From the NCBI GenBank assembly GCA_944474755.1, contig OX104123.1, positions 17,736,275-17,800,274 on the forward strand: 64,000 nt of DNA, in the 5' to 3' direction. The stretch comes from Limnoperna fortunei. Its lineage: Eukaryota; Mollusca; Bivalvia; Mytilida; Modiolidae. A program made the position numbers and the translations under genes. Under the pieces are notes generated by a model. That model was not told the DNA's origin. It did not search any database and saw only the letters and a list, made by a program, of their open reading frames with translations. Below are positions 44,965 to 57,908 of the stretch, piece after piece; the first letter of the stretch is position 1; each line of letters begins with the position of its first letter.

Positions 44965-47364
44965 GTATATTTAAATATAATCTCATGTTGATTAATAACC
45001 ATTAGAATTTTTATTTCTAATAATAGAATGCTCACTAAGTTTTTATCAGCAATAATCAACTAACTTATGTTACACACATTATTTTGAACATGTGGCAACA
45101 AAAACTTATTACAAGAAAAACTCTTATCTTCATATCAATGGTTTTATTTCCTTGGTTATGCAAATTTTAATCTTCTTCATATCATTGGTTTTATTTCCTT
45201 GGTTGTGCAAATTTTAATCTTTCACCAGCTTCTCTTTATAAAATAATTTATTAATGGTGCTTTTTTTGCTATTTATTTCTATAAGCATTGGCATCATATT
45301 TAGGGTCGATTTTTGTGCCTGTCCCAAGTCAGGAACTTCTAGCCTTTGCTTGTCTTGTCTATTTTTTAATATTTTGGTTTTTAATGTTTAATGGGTTAGG
45401 TCTAGCGTCCATTCGCTGAACTCGTATACACTTTTTATGGGGCCAACTGCAGCTCGCCTCTAGGTGTGGTGTATTTCCACCGTTCATTGAAGATCATTCT
45501 GTGACATTGGGTGGTTTTACACAAATTCCGGGTTGTTGTCTCTTAGACATTTACCCGATTTCCACTTTAATTTATATCATTTATGAATTCAATAATTAAG
45601 TAATATTATATTCTTTCTAAAACCTCTGCAAATAACAAACAAAAATCAAAGAGGCAGTATGTATCTATGTTAAGAAGAGATGAAATAATGCAAGTTGCAT
45701 TATTTTGCAAATCTGATGAATCTGTTCTGTCAGATAAATTTTTTTATTAATTTAAAATTTTCATATTTTTTGGAATAAAACTATTTAACCAAGACAAAGT
45801 CTAGTTTGGGTGTGTATTATTTCTTTTAAGTCATTCTTTAGATTTCAATGTCTAGTTTTGTCGTTATTTGTTGTAGTTGTTTGCAGGATGTTAGTATGGT
45901 TTTTTTAAAATTTCAAAATGTAATTTGCACTTCGTAGTAGAATTATGGTAGTCATTGACTCTTTGACCTATTATATATTGTACCCATTTTAATGACCAGG
46001 ATTCTACTGAAAATTCATTTTATGAATGAATGTCGGAAAACATAATTCTTGATTGGTGTGCTCATTTTTTAGTTCCAAGGGTTTTTTCTTGTTTATACAT
46101 TTTATATGTAGATATGTGTTTAATTGTTAGATAAAGTCTGTTGAATCTATTTCATTTTCTGTCATTACATCTTTTGTAATGCCTCAAGAACATTATGATA
46201 AATGTATATATTTAAAAAGGAACTGAGGAATGTGTCAAATAGACAAGACTCCTCCAGGAAGAACAAACCAAAACAAGACCATCCACAAGTCTTCAGTGAA
46301 GACGGTTGACTCATGATATCTATTATGTATAAATTATTATCCCTCATTTGTTTCAATTAAAACTTTAATTGAACTTCACCACAAAGCCATAAAAGATGCC
46401 TCACATAATAAACTGAAACAGAAATGCTCGTAAAATTGTAAACTATGTATACCAAATTTCGGTCTCTATCTCTAAACACTGGTAATAAATGAAACTAACT
46501 TCTAATTGGAGAAACCAACAAATAGAAACCAGTATGGCCCTTTTCCCTATAACTTTGTCTAAAAAAGGACATGAAGATATCCCAATATTAAAGGAAGCAA
46601 ATCACAATTTTAATATATTTTATTGAATTGTACACATGTACGTGTTTTGACATTTGAATAAAAGTAGTAAGTTCCACACAGTTCTTAGCAAGATATCAAT
46701 TATATTCCTTATCACCAAAGTCACATTAATTTCATTCATCATGATATATACATGTACTGGTATGCTATAGACAAAACATCTGTTTATGCCTTTAGTAAAG
46801 TAATTAGCAAAAAAAAAGCCAATATTTATGTATTAAATTATAATATTTGTTTATATATTAAGTTCACTTATTTCAAATTATTTTTTTTTGTTAACAAGGT
46901 ACCCAAGTGCTCTTTTCAACAAGTCTTCATAAATGGTACCCTATAAAACTAAAGTATTTACAATAAAAATTACTCAAAAAATAAAATCTTATTTATAAAA
47001 AGTGTTAAAAAACTGAGAAATCAGTTTATACAATGTATTTTTAATATTTTGGCTTAACACTAGTGTGTGATTATTGTATCTGAATTAATTATCAATAAAA
47101 AAGAAAAAAAATTTTAAAATGTCACAAAACATTCATTTTGCAGACAAGTCTAAATCTTGAAATATGATCTTAGTCATATTCAACTACAAAAATGCACAAT
47201 AATAAAAAAATGTTTTTTGCAATTTTTAAAGTACAAGAAAATACCCTTATATTATCAAGTTGTAGAAAGGCAACATGACTAAGGGAACAATTTTTGTTCA
47301 CAAATGAGAGCAAATAATAAACCTTTTCCAAGTCTGTTATAGATAAAAAAAAATATTATCTGAA
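44965..47364. other. Internal non-coding part of the MULE (3' of its gene)
   Basis: Holds a ~50-bp tandem duplication (45140-45225, ggttttatttccttggtt twice). 45310-45570 (gtgcctgtcccaagtcagga to tgttgtctcttagacattta) and 46200-46320 (gaatgtgtcaaatagacaag) both resemble interspersed repeats common in bivalves. No second gene seen. Confidence 0.45.
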
Positions 47365-50300
47365 TCAATATTCAATACCAGATCGCCTTAAAACGTCTTT
47401 GTGTTCAGAGGAAAGACTGGCTTGGAGATGAACTGGAATTATGATACTGTTAATATCAAAATCTGGATGAATATTTTTCACACATTGTTCATTTATATGA
47501 TAATAAGCATTTGACTTGTCTTTTCCCTGGTACCATGACTTGGAATGCTTGTCATATTTTGGCCTTAATTCCTTTGTGCTTTATTACCAAATCATAAGGC
47601 ACCCTCCTATCATCTTCTGAAAAGTTTCTATCACAACCATAACACTTTTTGATAAGACCAATAAGATAGGTGATTTCATATTGATCATCTGAGGTTGCAA
47701 AGGCAGACAATGACTTTAACTCATTGTAAGATTTTTTATCCGAAGAAGATGCCGCATTTGTTTTACTTGTATAGATCCCGACCCTCTCTATTATTTGTCG
47801 GATTTCTTTCTGTGTATAGCTATACTGTCGAAGAATGTCATCATCTCTATGAAATCCTATTTTTAACAAGAGGAATAACCTGTGTTGACAAGGAGCTTTT
47901 CCAGATAATGCTACATCTTGTAACAATGAAAAACCGCAAGTGCACCGTGTGTGTTGGTCAAAGTTTACAACAAATAACTCATTCCTGGATTTAAGTTCAA
48001 TCTGGCATTGTGTAGGAGACTGAAGAACTATATCACATATGTCAAAAGTATCTTGCTTGTCAATGGCTTTCTGGAGGCAACTTGTGAAGGTAGTACTGCT
48101 GGTGTTTCTTTTGCGACCAATTGGACGAGTGTTTTCTTCCTTTGGTCCCTTGTCTGCACGGTGGGATGCTCTTTTCTCCGCATGAAATGCCCCCATTACT
48201 GGTACTGTTGGTGCTTTTCCACCACAATATTGATCTTCCAATTCATTCATCAATTCTGTCAAATTTCTTGATGTTTTTTCTGATTCTTTAGCAGCTTTTG
48301 TCATTTGTGTTGGCCCTGATCCTGGCTTAACTGTTCCAATGCCATAACCTTTTACCTGCTGTTCAAATTTAAATGACTCTGAAACATCAAAGATAGCTGC
48401 TTCGGCCATATTTAAGTTTGTACCTCCTGAAAGTGACATGGAAGCATGACAAGCTTCAGCTAAATTTGTGTTTGGACAGGATTTAGAAGGGCGAAAGGCG
48501 TCACTTATATGGCTTCTTCTTGTGTCCCACCATGTCAACCATTTCATCAAGTTTGGTTTGTTTATTGTTCAAAACTTTCATTATATTGGTTAACTGTGGC
48601 AGCATTTACCAGCATATTTACATACCTTTTTAATTGTTTGATTTTCGCATCTGCTTTTTCTCCAATATGAGCTGACTTTATGTGCCTGGAAGCACATGTT
48701 GCGTAATGCAAACGACAGGTAACCACATTGTCATCACAATATTGCTTTCCATAACGCTCTTGTAGTGCTGCATGTAGAGCCCCACCTTCATCCAACATCC
48801 AACCTGCTGCTGGTTTAAAAGATGTGACTTTCTCCTGTGAGTGGTCTTTCAACATCATGTCAATTACATTAAGTAGTTTTGTGACTGCTTCCGAGGATTC
48901 CTTCTCACAATCCATTCTGACAAGCCATACTACTTTTTTTAAAAGTGGGTGGTATATACTAATACCAAGGGTCTTAAGGTTTTTTCCTTTCACTTTTACT
49001 CTGTTCATTTTAAAATCCATAAATATATACTCTTCTCCAAGAAAGCTGTCAGGTTTCATTGATTCCAAAAGTGTATTTAACCTTAGTTTTGACGATTTGA
49101 TGATGTAAGTTTCATGATCATCAGGTCTGTCTGATGCTGTCTCTTTTCTTTCGATCGAGTCCTGTTTTACTGTGGAATTAATTACATATGTAACATTTTG
49201 TCTGTTTTCTTTTATTTGGTATTGGTAAAGCATGTACCCATCTTTAAAATTATTTAGACATTTAATCTGCAGTTCTTTCAATTTCTCATTGATTGGTTCC
49301 TTTTGTATTATGTGCTGCTTAATGTTTCGGATTTGTCGTCCATCCGAAAGATTGTAGGCTAACTCTTCTATCTCGGCTCTGTTGTTACTTTCATATACTT
49401 TCTGCATTAATAACCTGTTTGTTGTTTGGACTGGTTTTTGGCTTGGATTGAGTTTAAAAGCATCCTGAAGTTCTTTTTTGGGTGGATCTGGTTTCTTAGT
49501 AGGCAGACAGCTATGGATACCATTGTGGAATATCTGAACAGCGTTTGAATTCTTTTGAAATTCCCATACTTTAGTAGCGCTACATTTGATATGTTTTAGT
49601 GGAGTATTACACTCTTGGCAATTTAAATTGTCTATTTTAATGGTATGTTTTGAATTTGGAAAGCCATAGAATTTTAGAAAAGGACATTCTTGATTTGAGC
49701 ATTGATGCGAGCCTTTGCAACTTGATTTTAAACGTAACCCGCAGTCTTTTCGAAAACTCGATGTAAAGGATTTGTTGTATCTTCCCCAATTTCTACCATC
49801 TGTGGAGCTTCGCATTCTGTTCCCCTTAGTCTTGTCATATTCTAATTCAAATGCGCAGTCCCCGTCAATGTCAAATGGTAGTTTGTTTACTTTATGTATC
49901 ACTACAGCTTCAGATTTTTCACTTTTAGAGGATGTTATCTCAGTGTTGCTTTCAATTTCTTCAACATTTATTACATTGCACTGAATTTCGATTGGATCAG
50001 ACGAATGACCTGGTGAAAGTGATGGTAAAGAATCTGAGTCGTTGTATTCAGTTTTAATCAAGGGGGTTCTTTCATCACTTGAGGAAGATGTGCTACTATC
50101 ACTAACTATAATGATAACCTGATCTCTACATTCAGTAATTTTGTCAATTTTCTTGGCCTGTGAAATTCGTCTTCTTTTGATTGTTATTTCTGGTAGGCTC
50201 TCTTGGTCTTCTGGAACTTCCCTTTTCTGTATTCTTGGACTTCCCATTTTTCGTACATTGATCATGTCATCATCACTGTCTTTAATTTCAATATAACAAT

Positions 50301-50869
50301 CCTCCTGACATGAATCTGAAAGAAAAGTCAGAATCTCAGAATTCAGTGGTTGATATTTACATGCATAATGACATAGATCAAACACAATTACAAACAAGAG
50401 GCCCAAGGTTGGTTATGGTTGGGGCTGTACTCACCATGAATTTCGTCACTTGGTGTCTGTCGTCTTCTTAAATAATTTAGAAAATTTTTTTTCTACAGTT
50501 ATATGCCAAGAAATCTTTATTATTACTAGTAACCTTTTTAAAGGGATAACTCATATCTCTTGAAACTTTTTGTCACATTTGGAATTGATGCTTTAGAATT
50601 GTTCTATCTTTTTTATATACACTTTAAAACAAATAAAACATCAAAACACAATTTTTGTACATTCTAAGGAATAACCATGCCAACTTTCACTTCATTCTTT
50701 TCTGTGGTTTCAGAGAAGAGGATGTTTGAAAAAGTTAACAGACATTGACGATGGACCCCTTGTGATAACAAAAGCTCACATGAACCTTATCAACAAGCCC
50801 AACTGGATGACATTCACTTTTAGGTGTTTGACTCGGCACTTAAAAATTGATTAAATATAAACAAGAAAA

Positions 50870-51415
50870 TGTGTCTAACGGACACAGTGCCCCACCTTTA
50901 TATTCATTAAACTAACTTCAAACTGTAGGTAAACCTAAGTATAACACCCCACCTTTTCGTGTGATCAATCACCCCCCCCCCTTTTGTGTGATCAATCAGC
51001 CATGATGTGATGAGAAGGGCACAGTTTTATGGTGATATTTGTTAGATCATAATCTGATGTATATGTGAATAAAGTTTCATGATAAAACGCTTTTTTAATG
51101 GAAAACTAACTTCAACCTGTAGATAAACCAAAGTATAACACCACTTTTTGGTGTGATCAATCAGCCATGACGTTGATGAGACAGGAAAAATTTTATGATG
51201 ATATTTATGAGATCATATCATGATGTATATGTGTAAAAAGTTTATCATAATACAACACTTCTTTCTTGGAAAACTAACTTGTAAAACCTGTAGGTAAACC
51301 TGACATGCCTGATTTGGACATACAGACCGCAGGACGGACCGAAGAAAGGATGGACGAACAGACCCGAACATTATATGCCCCTCTACTCTCGTAGGTGGGG
51401 CATAAAAAATATATA
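50870..51415. mobile_element. Tandem-core element, second type, in MULE intron 3
   Basis: Starts near gtgtctaacggacacagtgc and ends near cgtaggtggggcataaa. Three core copies begin with aaactaacttcaaactgtag, aaactaacttcaacctgtag and aaactaacttgtaaaacctg, each followed (first two fully) by gtgtgatcaatcagccatga. Same architecture as the elements at 5142 and 33676. Confidence 0.6.
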
Positions 51416-51945
51416 AAATAAAGAGAGAATGTGTCCATAGGACACAGATGCCCCAGCAAATATCAAAGTATCGGCAAACAGGAAGTAGCTACCCAAGCCA
51501 TCTGAAAATTGCTTAGAACATACAGTACATCATGGTGCGTCACCCTACCAAATATCAAACCAATCTGACGTGTCGTCGCGGGGGCATAAAAATAAAACAA
51601 GAGCTGTCTCAGAAGCGACAAATGTCCCCAAGGATGTCTGGACATAGGAAAGTTAGGATATTAATTTGGTGGTCAAGACATTGTCGTTTGCTAGAAGGAC
51701 CCTGGCTTTGCCAATTCTTGCACCAATTTCTAAGTTTCAGCCCAGACAGGCCCAGCACAATGGATATAGCAATCCCTCAAAGCGATACAAAGTTATTGTC
51801 TGGACACAAAAAACGCTAGTCCTAAAGGTGTGACATTGGTGAAGTCAAAATATGGAGCCACCTTCACTACAATGAATTATGCTATCCCATGTAGATAGAT
51901 GAGTTCACTAAATCATTTTTGGTAATATATGTAATAAAAATTTAC
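51416..51945. repeat. Degraded repeats in MULE intron 3
   Basis: 51470-51595 is a diverged reverse copy of the 167-bp core (aaacaggaagtagctaccca) ending gtcgtcgcgggggcataaa. 51600-51780 (gagctgtctcagaagcgaca) looks like another interspersed repeat. Confidence 0.5.
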
Positions 51946-52645
51946 CTTCAAAATTGTCTTCATCATCAGAAGATTTGCAGTCATAATCATTGGTCTCAGT
52001 AACATAATTTTTCTTTGAGGGTGTGAGGTTTCTAGGCAGTTCCTCATCAACTACACATTCATCTGTCTCATTTGAACTATCGTCAAAAATCCCCTTTAAA
52101 TGGAAAACAAATTACATTCATTTTTTTCCAAAATTCAATTGTGCGCAACGACAACAAAGTCAAAAAATTACACTGGGATCAGAAAAGTTGGAAATTTCTA
52201 ACTAACTGAAACAAGGGGTCAATATTGCTCACCTAAAACTTCACAAGATATAACTCGTTACAAAAATACATCTGACAACTTCAGTCTATGGGGACTTTTG
52301 TATAGTTTAATACAAGTAAGCTGTTAAACACTTCAGTTATTCCCTTCTACTACCTGTATCTTTTCCAAGCTAAAGGCCCCAAAAAGGCAAAAGTCAACAA
52401 AAGAATGCTTCCTTTTTATTCTACCATTCTCTTGTCAAAGGTCAGTAACTTCATAAATCAATATTTAAGACTTTTCATAAGAGATAGCTATTTGTCATAA
52501 CTCAATTATCTGATAATTTCAGCATCAAACATTTTTTCTCTATCATGAAACATTTTTCAAGTAATAGAACCAATCCTGAAAATGCCCAAACTGTGATCTT
52601 CCAAGGACGATTATCCTATAAGGATTTATTTAGTTACCTGGAGGG

Positions 52646-52895
52646 GGCCGCAGTGCCCGAGTGGTCTAGGTAGTACTACCTGTACAGATCGATACTGTAG
52701 CCTGTCATCTCTCAAGTGTGCATTTGCAAAAATGACTTGGTGTGTTCAACTAGCACTCAAATGTAAAAGAGTTTGTCAGTCACTAACCTACCCCAAGTCA
52801 ATGGTTTCCTTCGGGTACTTTCCAGCTTTCCCCACCATCCGTCGCGATATAGCTGAAATATTGCTGAAAGTGACGTAAAGCCCTAACATACAAAA
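52646..52895 (+). mobile_element. SINE-A variant in MULE intron 2
   Basis: A-box-like gtgcccgagtggtctagg at 52654, a diverged middle, then gatatagctgaaatattgct and gaaagtgacgtaaagccc with a short a-rich tail. The rest of 52896-53449 (acac repeat at 52970-52990, a gggaacctccagcctctg repeat) is intronic repeat sequence. Confidence 0.75.
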
Positions 52896-54691
52896 AAACT
52901 AAAGAAATAGTTCCCTGATATTTATGGTGGTGGAGGGTTTAGTACTCAAAACCCCATGGTCAACCCCACCCCCCCCCCACACACACACAAGGTTTGGCCC
53001 CTGTCTCTCGCCGGGAACCTCCAGCCTCTGTGTTTTTATGATTTTCTAAATTTTCATTGCTCTGTACTAGTTTACATGTTGTTGGGCCCAATATAGGTAT
53101 TCCCTAGAGTGTGAGTGCTACTCACTTTTCATTGAAGAATTATATGGGTTTTTTATGTTGATATGTTCTCAAACCAAGACGCCACATTCCCCATTTGCAT
53201 TCTATTTTATATGATGATTTCTTAGAACCAGCAAATATCATTAAAATGTTTATAAAAGCAACAGAAAACTGCATGCAGTTATTTGTATAACTTCATTGAG
53301 TCACTTGGTGATTTAAAAAATAATTAAGAAACAAAATTTTAAAAAGAATTCTTAATTTAATTAACTATCAGAATTTTTTTTTCTTTTTGCCCTCATATTG
53401 ACTAAAATATATAGGACTGTATAAATTGGAAAATGAGCAAAATATTTACCTCCCAGCCAGCATCCACACCTTCTTGTAAATTCTTCTCAAGTCGCCCAAC
53501 AATTAACCTATAATTAAAGTTGTAGACATTATAGTTTTCTAGAATTTGGTAAAAAAAAAAGTTCGAACAATATCAAGGGTACTCTCTAAACTAACATAAA
53601 ATATAGAAGTGATATTAATTTTAATGTGACATTGATTAAGGGTGCAAATTTTAAAATAACATCATATTGGTGTTAAGTTTTGTTTAAATTTAAAAGTTCT
53701 AACTGCTTTTGAAAAAAAGATCACTTCTGTAAAATTGATTGTGATGTTTTCGTACTACATATGTTTGTCATTACTCCGTTGCTTTTAGTTAGATATCCTG
53801 CTGATTTTTTGTATAGCACATTATACGGTTATTTAAATGTATATTGAGCACATCATCAAAATTCTCATAAAAAACAAAAATGAAACCACCTTTTAGCTAA
53901 TATCTATTCAATTGTTGTCTGAGAACTTTAAGCCTATTGTCTTTATAAAATTAATTAACATTATTGAAGAAACTTTAAGTGAACCTACAATACAATTTAC
54001 ATACAATAGTAGTACATGTATATATTGCACTAACCTTCTATGAAAGAGTTCTCTTTTTCCTTTATCTAACTCTTCCATGTAGTTGACGGACAGGGGGTTT
54101 TTATGTCGGACAAATTTATTTGAACATTATAAAGTTATTGGGTATATGAAATCCCTATACTAGCCAATATTCCCTCCTCTTAATGGACTTATCTTGGAAC
54201 CAAACCCTTTCTGATATATATTGTTTGAATTTTCTATGTTGACAATTAAGTGCTGGCAATAAAATTTTGAACAATTAAAAAGTCAAAGAAACATACATTC
54301 TTGTCACAAAAAGTAAAATATTGTAACATTGTGGAGATATTCAAAGTGATAAGGGTTTCTTTCTCAGCATATACAGTTCCTGAGAATAGCCTGTGGTGGG
54401 TTTTTCTTTTTCATGATTATGGTTTTCTTGATGTAAAAGATGTTTTGATGACTCAACAGATCTTTATTTTCACATGATTTTATTGTCAAAACTGGCATTT
54501 ATGACCAACTTTAAAATAAAAGAAGATAGATCCTTCAATAGGGTCAAGAACTGAAAGGGGAATATATCAAAGATTTTAAAAAGAATTTATTTAAAATACA
54601 TATGGTCCAATTTATGATTATGTGTGCAAGTGAGACATAGTTAAAACAATTTTAATAAAATATTTGTCTGTATAGAATATGTAAACGAGAC

Positions 54692-54836
54692 AAATATAAC
54701 GTTCATGCCCGCAGCCCGCATTCTTCATGCCCGCATCCCGCAACCTGCCCACAACCCGCATGCCCGCAACCTGCATGCCCGCATGCCCGTAACCCGCAAG
54801 CCCGCAGACCTGATTGCCCGCAAATTAGTCGCTTTG
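54692..54836. repeat. Right terminal inverted repeat of the MULE with minisatellite
   Basis: Units of cccgcatgcccgcaacctgc type, ending outward in gcccgcaaattagtcgcttt(g) at 54816-54836. It lies about 615 bp upstream of the transposase ATG, so it may carry the promoter. Confidence 0.85.
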
Positions 54837-54845
54837 TTTTGTAAC

Positions 54846-55369
54846 AACTAATAGCTGTGATCCGAGAAAGTTCAAGATCAATAAAATCAGACCCGATAAC
54901 GTCACCACCAGATGCTGATGGACTCATCATTTATTGGTAGATGGATATTGACACTGAAGAAGGCCATCAGTTGGTCGAATATTTTATCGTATTTATTATT
55001 AATATATTTATTTTATAGCAGAAAAATTTCTATATTTGTATCTTTGCATAATCCTCTAGACTTATATTTAACAATGCAAGTTCCATATTTGCATTACGAA
55101 ATCGTTAACAGATTGGTCGAAAAAAAAATAGCATTCATACTAGTACTGTCCTACTAACTTTCTCACTCTTACCATCCGGCACCGTCATCATCTTTCATCA
55201 CATTTCCAGACACACATGCCGTTAAATGAACTTTAGTAAACAAACATGCACGTAAAACTTAACTGCATGTCAAAAGGAACTAAAACAGCTGAGGTCATAA
55301 ATAATGTTGTCAATCGACTAGACACTGATACAACTCATAAAGATAATGATGATAAACAAGGGAATTAAC
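54846..55369. other. Sequence right of the MULE insertion; no feature
   Basis: AT-rich. An 81-codon plus frame at 54912-55157 has no protein-like character. Confidence 0.4.
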
Positions 55370-57908
55370 CATTTCAAGTTGCTGATTAAGGCTGCAAGCA
55401 GGCTTCTTGCTCTGTATGTTGGCTTGTATGCATTGCGCTTGGAGACATACTTTAAGATACGGTTTTGGCAATTCTCCAACTAGGATGTTGTCCTAAATAA
55501 TGTAAAAAATTGTTCAGCCCTGTCATCATTGTTATAGTAAAAAATCAAGATTACAAACACATTAGATTTTCACAAGTGCAGGCTGTATTAAAATAATGAG
55601 GAAAATCAATACAATGTTCAAAGCTTTGTAAAATTATACTGCAGAGAAGTTAAATGCATACTAAAATATTCAAACTTGATATAAATTGTAATGATATATT
55701 ACATATAGTTAGAAAATTACATCAGACGAGGCCATTGAGGCTCAGTGCATCCCCTCGCCTTGCAACAAGTATTTTGCAAAACTATTTGATTAAGCAAGAA
55801 ATCAACTAACCTGCAATTAAGGTAATATGGAATCTCCTGAATAAGCCTTTTGTTCATCACTATTTCCCGCAATGCCACATATGGTGGAAACCCTGCTTGC
55901 TTTAGCCAACCTTTATCGTTGGTGTTAATAAAGGACCATGTCGACATTCATTAGCACCAGAATCTTTGTAGGACAGGATCCAACTATGTTCATTGGTAAC
56001 ATGTACCATGCCGAAACAAATACCATGTAATAACAACTATGTCACATGTATGGTATACCATAGAAATATATATATACATTTATAAATATATCAGTTCTCG
56101 ATAATTTAATCTAAAAGTACATGCTCCAAAGTACATAGCAGAGTCCTTAGGTCCTTTATATGCATAATAAACAACTTTTTTTCTGTAGTTATTTATTATT
56201 TTCACAAAGCATTTAAGAAGTGAGCCAGTCCGCGCAAGGAAATACTGTGATAGAGTTGTCCCCGGAAGACTAGATATGAATTATCTTCCAATAAGTCATC
56301 TACATCAGCATCATTTTTAATTCGTTTTAATCCGGGTCCAAGTGGTATTTATGGAAGGTCGGCAATGTTGGTGTCTTCATCAGTGTCTTCTTCCGCATCA
56401 ATTTCAACATTAAAGCCATGATCCTCTCTATGAAAGACATAAGAATATTTAGTAAATATGACACATACTTTTGATAAGAATCTGAGTCTTTGAAATATAA
56501 AGGAGGCAAACAATAGTGACCAGGATGATTAGAATAAAATAATTTTTTTAAATGTCACATGTGCTTTTGTGCAACTCAGAATTTGATTCATGTTTAGTTT
56601 TCAAGTTTAAATTAAACTATTGTAAATGGAGAGAAGGATGGAAATTTCTTTTCAAGTTTGGGTATAATATTCTTACCTCAATGGTTAATCAAAGCTTGGT
56701 TCATAGTTTGTATCAGAAGAATCATCGCTTTCTTCCTAGTTTTTTTTCAGACTTTGTTATTGTTAAGCTAAAGTTAAAATGAATGTTATTGTTAAGCTAA
56801 AGTTAAAATGAACAATTAAGGTTAATTGTGCGCTTTAAGTCGACAAAATGCATTTCATATTATGGCCTGCATATACAAACTTAAGACAGCCCAAAGAGCA
56901 GTGTTCATACAACAACGAACCATTGATAGAATAATTTTAAGTGCAATTATTACCCAAAAACTTCTATGCATTACTTCCTTCCATGCACATATACCCAGAT
57001 ATACTAGTATGTTTCTAACAAATTAACATTTACTGCAAAAGGCAAATTCAGTAAGATTTTCTTCTTTTACAGTTGGAAATTGCTTTGTTTTATGCGACTC
57101 TAGATCTCGTGCACTCAAAATGTTTTTGTAAACATTATCAAAATCTAAATGTTTGGGGGTACTTCAATAAAAATAAAAGATTAACCATAAGTACATGTAT
57201 AATTTTTCTCTTTAACAACAGTCACCGAGAATGTAAAGCGACATCTCTTAAAGAATTTGTTTGTGTACAATTATTATAACGGCAACACAGTTAATATTTT
57301 CTTGTACATACCTTAGTGTTCGTGTCTTTGGTGCAGCTTCGTATGGCTTAAGGTAATTTTAAAAGTTAGCTGGTTCTCTAGCACTTTAAATGACGATGCA
57401 AGAATTTGTTTCACGTTGACGTTACCGGAAGCTGCGTTAGTTAATGTAGTTTATGTTTTACAGAATGCTCCACAAGTCAACGAAATTCGACTAAATACAA
57501 AACATTTAAGATTTTTTATTTATTATTTAACCATGGGAATGTCTGTTGTCGGTAGATTGCAATGCGATCGTCAAATAAATTAATATAAACTTGCCTTAAC
57601 CTACTCGCGTTTACACTAGAACTACAACTCAACTCCGTTGCACCTAAAAATATGTCCTATATGAATAAACTTTAAAATGAAAGAAAGTGTATTAATATCA
57701 AATAAAAAAGTCTGAACAATAATCCCCCGCCTGTTATAATTTTAACATTGAAAATTCAATTATTGATGGTCCAACGATCATACTGGCCGCCCAAATACAC
57801 CCAGTTTTAGTTTAATCTTAAATTTGAGTCTCTCTTTCTTCGTTTTCTATCAGAATCAGTCAATTTTCTCTTTGGACCGCGCTTCGCAACTTTCTCTAAC
57901 TCCGACAT
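55370..57908 (-). pseudogene. HTH-like + DDE-type transposon gene, broken, about five exons
   Basis: Exon 1 (ATG 57908) reads MSELEKVAKRGPKRKLTDSD and DRKRRKRDSN, a stop, then WVYLGGQYDRW, the basic N-terminus of a large invertebrate gene family. A short exon ends at 57312 (PYEAAPKTRTLR, donor gtatgt). It joins in phase to the exon starting at 56427 (EDHGFNVEIDAEEDTDEDTN, a stop, LLEDNSYLVFRGQL). An exon ending at 55811 reads GWLKQAGFPPYVALREIVMN and KRLIQEIPYYLNC; it joins in phase to 55492 (LENCQNRILKYVSKRNAYK, TYRARSLLAAL, one stop). The later part resembles the DDE-like C-terminal half of that family. Three or more stops: dead. Family assignment is from memory of motif layout. Confidence 0.55.

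Larger units (their letters stand above)
47365..54078 (-). pseudogene. MULE transposase gene, four exons, GCM-like zinc region + DDE core + SWIM finger
   Basis: Exons: 54078-54035 (ATG), 53507-53450, 52093-51946, 50315-47365; phases 2, 0 and 1 join exactly at gt/ag sites, about 1,067 codons. After an acidic Ser-rich N-terminus, residues ~230-354 hold a Cys/His region (DGRNWGRYNK, CKGSHQCSNQECP, CQECNTPL, FHNGIHSC) like the GCM/WRKY zinc domains of MULEs. The core shows IFMDFKMNRV (Asp, 49017), GWMLDEGGAL (Asp, 48792), CRLHYATC, WLTWWDTRRSHISDAFR and NTNLAEACHA (Glu, 48457), the DDE set. A SWIM finger follows (CTCGF...PCQH, about 47944-47882). One-base frameshifts near 48565 and 47560; beyond the second, the frame continues to HKDVLRRSGIEY and stop at 47365. 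Either two lesions or sequencing errors; otherwise intact. Confidence 0.85.
44819..54845 (-). mobile_element. Complete MULE (Mutator-like) DNA transposon, ~10 kb, minisatellite TIRs, 9-bp TSD
   Basis: ttttgtaac is present at 44819-44827 and 54837-54845. Directly inside, 44828-44848 and the reverse complement of 54816-54836 align without gaps over 21 bp (15 identities, including atttgcgggc/ttttgcgggc). Both ends then run into G/C-rich minisatellites in opposite orientation. The only substantial gene between them encodes a MULE transposase (47365-54078). A 9-bp duplication is the hallmark of Mutator-type elements. Tandem repeats inside the inverted ends recall Drosophila FB/NOF. Younger repeats lie inside (50870-51600, 52646-52895). 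Confidence 0.82.

Noticed and set aside
44727..45059. Minus-strand open frames rich in His, Pro and Thr
   Set aside because: Translations of the minisatellite in the MULE left end.
50316..50406. Extending the last MULE exon to the ATG-like start at 50406
   Set aside because: The extension (MGLLFVIVFDLCHY...) lies upstream of a strong splice acceptor at 50316, and the upstream exons join in phase there; it is more likely intron.
54035..57908. Reading the DDE-gene exons (55370-57908) as upstream exons of the MULE transposase
   Set aside because: The terminal repeat and 9-bp duplication at 54692-54845 lie between them, and the MULE gene has its own ATG at 54078 with an in-frame stop upstream.
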